Of a stretch of 15,680 nt of DNA, positions 14,022 to 15,680 are shown in pieces. Source of the DNA: Porticoccus sp964608185 (GTDB lineage Bacteria; Pseudomonadota; Gammaproteobacteria; Pseudomonadales; Porticoccaceae). Position numbers and translations under genes: made by a program. The DNA lies in assembly GCA_964608185.1 (NCBI GenBank), contig CAZSMR010000030.1, forward strand, positions 1 to 15,680, written 5' to 3'. The notes under the pieces were generated by a model that was given only the letters and a program-made list of their open reading frames with translations, made no database searches and was not told the DNA's origin. Position 1 is the first letter of the stretch, and every line of letters begins with the position of its first letter.

Positions 14022-15242
14022 ATGACTAAACTAGAACAAGAAAAACTTACCTGTGATATTGCAATTATTGGCGGAGGTATATCTGGGTTATGGCTACTTA
14101 ATAGGTTAGCCAATAAGGGGTTTAACGTAATATTATTTGAAAAAAATTTCCTGGGGAGCGATCAAACGGTTGCAAGCCAAGGAATGATACATGGTGGAAT
14201 AAAATATACTCTCAGCGGTGCTCTATCAGGGGCATCAGAGGCTATTGCTGAAATGCCATCATACTGGCAAAGATGTATTGATGGTCTTGGCGATGTAGAC
14301 CTAAAAGGGGCCCGCAAACTGAGTGATCACTTTTACATGTGGTCTAGTAAAAGCGTATTATCAAAAATGACCACTTTTTTAGCCAGCAAAGTTACCCGCG
14401 GACGAATAGATCAAGTTTATGGCGATGATATGCCATATATTTTTAAAAATAATCAATTTAAAGGTACTGTTTATAAGTTATTAGACATGGTTTTAGATAT
14501 TCCTAGCGTTATCAAGGCTCTAGCTAATAATTACTCTGACCGTATTTTCAAAATTGATTGGGAAAAAACAAAGTGGAAAAAAGATGTCCATAACAAAGCA
14601 TTTTTAGTTTTTTGCTATGAAAAAAAAGAATACTTGCTTGATGCAAAACAGTTTGTATTAACTGCGGGTGAAGGGAATGAATCTATATTGAATACATTAA
14701 AAGAGAGAGCACCACGTATGCAAAGAAGGCCGCTTCATATGTTAATGGTGAAGCATGCCTATCCTCATTCTTTTTATGGCCACTGCTTAGGAAGGGAGAC
14801 AACTCCTAGGCTGACTATCTCCAGCCATCCATGCGAGGATAGTAATCAGGTTTGGTATCTAGGGGGAAGTTTGGCAGAGAAAGGAGTTGGACTACCTCCA
14901 GAAACTATTATAAAAAAAGCGAAAAATGAACTACGTGAACTAATGCCTTGGGTTAACTTAAAAAATGCAAAATGGGCGGCATTACCAGTAGAAAGAGCGG
15001 AGCCGAAACAACTTAATTTTACTAGGCCTGATAAAGCATTTGCCGGGGTTACTGAAAATCATTCAAATATAATTGTAGCTTGGCCTACTAAGCTTACCTT
15101 ATGTCCAAATTTAGCGGATGAAGTCATCTCTTTGTTAGATAAGCGGAATATCAAAAAATCAAAGTCAATGATACCTAAGCTATATTTTCTAGATAGACCA
15201 AAGATAGCAGAAACCCCTTGGCAAAAAGTATTTGGAGGCTAG
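14022..15242 (+). CDS. FAD-dependent oxidoreductase of the DAO / glycerol-3-phosphate dehydrogenase-like family
   Basis: A 406-aa flavoprotein with an N-terminal Rossmann fold: GxGxxG at G17-G19-G22 (IIGGGISGLW) and E40 at the end of the second strand for the FAD ribose. The segment QTVASQGMIHGGIKYTLSG (48-66) is typical of this subfamily, and FVLTAGEGNESIL is the usual second FAD-contact strand. Substrate is unknown; amino-acid or hydroxy-acid oxidation is possible for the superfamily but nothing fixes it here. The frame is open back to TTG 13998, but ATG 14022 is preferred: it gives the standard short lead-in to the Rossmann strand and has AGAGGA 11 bases upstream, a slightly long spacing. 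The stop is one base from the TTG start of an aldo/keto reductase, so the two are co-translated. I recall a similar pair beyond waaA in Pseudomonas, from memory only. Confidence 0.85.
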   Translation: MTKLEQEKLTCDIAIIGGGISGLWLLNRLANKGFNVILFEKNFLGSDQTVASQGMIHGGIKYTLSGALSGASEAIAEMPSYWQRCIDGLGDVDLKGARKLSDHFYMWSSKSVLSKMTTFLASKVTRGRIDQVYGDDMPYIFKNNQFKGTVYKLLDMVLDIPSVIKALANNYSDRIFKIDWEKTKWKKDVHNKAFLVFCYEKKEYLLDAKQFVLTAGEGNESILNTLKERAPRMQRRPLHMLMVKHAYPHSFYGHCLGRETTPRLTISSHPCEDSNQVWYLGGSLAEKGVGLPPETIIKKAKNELRELMPWVNLKNAKWAALPVERAEPKQLNFTRPDKAFAGVTENHSNIIVAWPTKLTLCPNLADEVISLLDKRNIKKSKSMIPKLYFLDRPKIAETPWQKVFGG

Positions 15243-15243
15243 C

Positions 15244-15680
15244 TTGATCCCTAAGAGAACTTTTGGTGATACAGGTCTTGAAGTCAGCGCCATTGGACTT
15301 GGGACCGTTAAACTTGGACGAAATAAGGGAGTCAAATATCCTGAAAAATTTTCTATCCCTAACGATAGAGATGCGATGAATTTAATCTCTAAAGCGAGTG
15401 ATCTGGGTATAAATCTAATAGATACCGCACCTTCCTATGGTAATAGTGAAGAGCGGTTAGGACGCCTGCTAAAAACAACCCGTAACCATTGGGTTATTTG
15501 TAGTAAGGTCGGAGAAGAATTTCAAAATGGTCAATCAAGATTTAATTTTTCTCCTGAGCATACTCGTTTTAGTATTGAGCGAAGTTTGAAGCGATTAAAA
15601 ACTGATGTGATCGATATAGTGCTAATTCACTCAGACGGTGATGACAAAAATATTATCAAAAATTATGGGACTCTAGAAGC
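15244..15680 (+). CDS. Aldo/keto reductase, N-terminal part
   Basis: Partial gene of 145 codons that runs off the right edge. It starts at TTG 15244, with a strong GGAGG (15234-15238) 5 bases upstream inside the end of the preceding gene and only one base between stop and start. The protein begins IPKRTFGDTGLEVSAIGLGT, the standard first strand of the (beta/alpha)8 aldo/keto reductase fold. The catalytic tetrad is in place: D60 and Y65 (DTAPSYG), K88 (SKVG) and H129 (LIHS). Such enzymes reduce carbonyls with NADPH; the specific substrate is unknown, and the cofactor-binding C-terminus lies outside the window. Tight coupling to the FAD oxidoreductase suggests that they act on the same metabolite. 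Confidence 0.9.
   Translation, partial: MIPKRTFGDTGLEVSAIGLGTVKLGRNKGVKYPEKFSIPNDRDAMNLISKASDLGINLIDTAPSYGNSEERLGRLLKTTRNHWVICSKVGEEFQNGQSRFNFSPEHTRFSIERSLKRLKTDVIDIVLIHSDGDDKNIIKNYGTLE

Overview
The window is an ordinary, densely coded piece of an AT-rich gammaproteobacterial chromosome. The evidence is the synteny block waaA / tolC / nudF-yqiB-cpdA-yqiA-parE (the last five in the same order as around E. coli tolC and parE), the typical gammaproteobacterial ParC/ParE, RadA, WaaA and CpdA sequences, and a vitamin B12 riboswitch ahead of a BtuB-like receptor. The low GC and compact spacing suggest a free-living, possibly marine member of the Pseudomonadales/Cellvibrionales side of the class, but that placement is inference. 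I see no rRNA, tRNA, insertion sequence, integrase, CRISPR array or prophage structural gene.

Layout. 1-395 (-): N-terminus of a btuB-type TonB-dependent receptor. 396-807 (-): its long leader with a class-I cobalamin riboswitch, a hairpin beside the ribosome binding site and a candidate promoter. 820-2190 (-): radA, probably from a TTG start. 2206-2410: AT-rich divergent spacer with nested inverted repeats. 2411-4106 (+): two overlapping genes, one with a winged-helix-like N-terminus and three tandem DnaT-type ssDNA-binding domains, the other resembling the phage lambda P helicase loader. 4161-11076 (-): parC, parE, yqiA, cpdA, yqiB and nudF. 11077-11158: divergent regulatory spacer with a strong dyad. 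11159-12577 (+): tolC. 12549-13841 (-): waaA, overlapping tolC tail to tail. 14022-15680 (+): an FAD-dependent oxidoreductase coupled to an aldo/keto reductase that runs off the window.

How the genes work together. ParE and ParC form topoisomerase IV and are adjacent here, unlike in E. coli. CpdA, YqiA, YqiB and NudF are the usual small companions of parE. TolC and WaaA both serve the outer envelope (efflux/secretion channel and Kdo transfer to lipid A), and BtuB imports cobalamin under riboswitch control.

The most interesting part is the DnaT-like/lambda-P-like pair. It looks like a chromosomal DnaB-loading or primosome module assembled from a triplicated DnaT DNA-binding domain and a phage-type helicase loader, divergent from the recombination gene radA and with no phage genes nearby. 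Several genes (radA, yqiB, cpdA, the aldo/keto reductase) appear to start at TTG with well-placed Shine-Dalgarno sequences.
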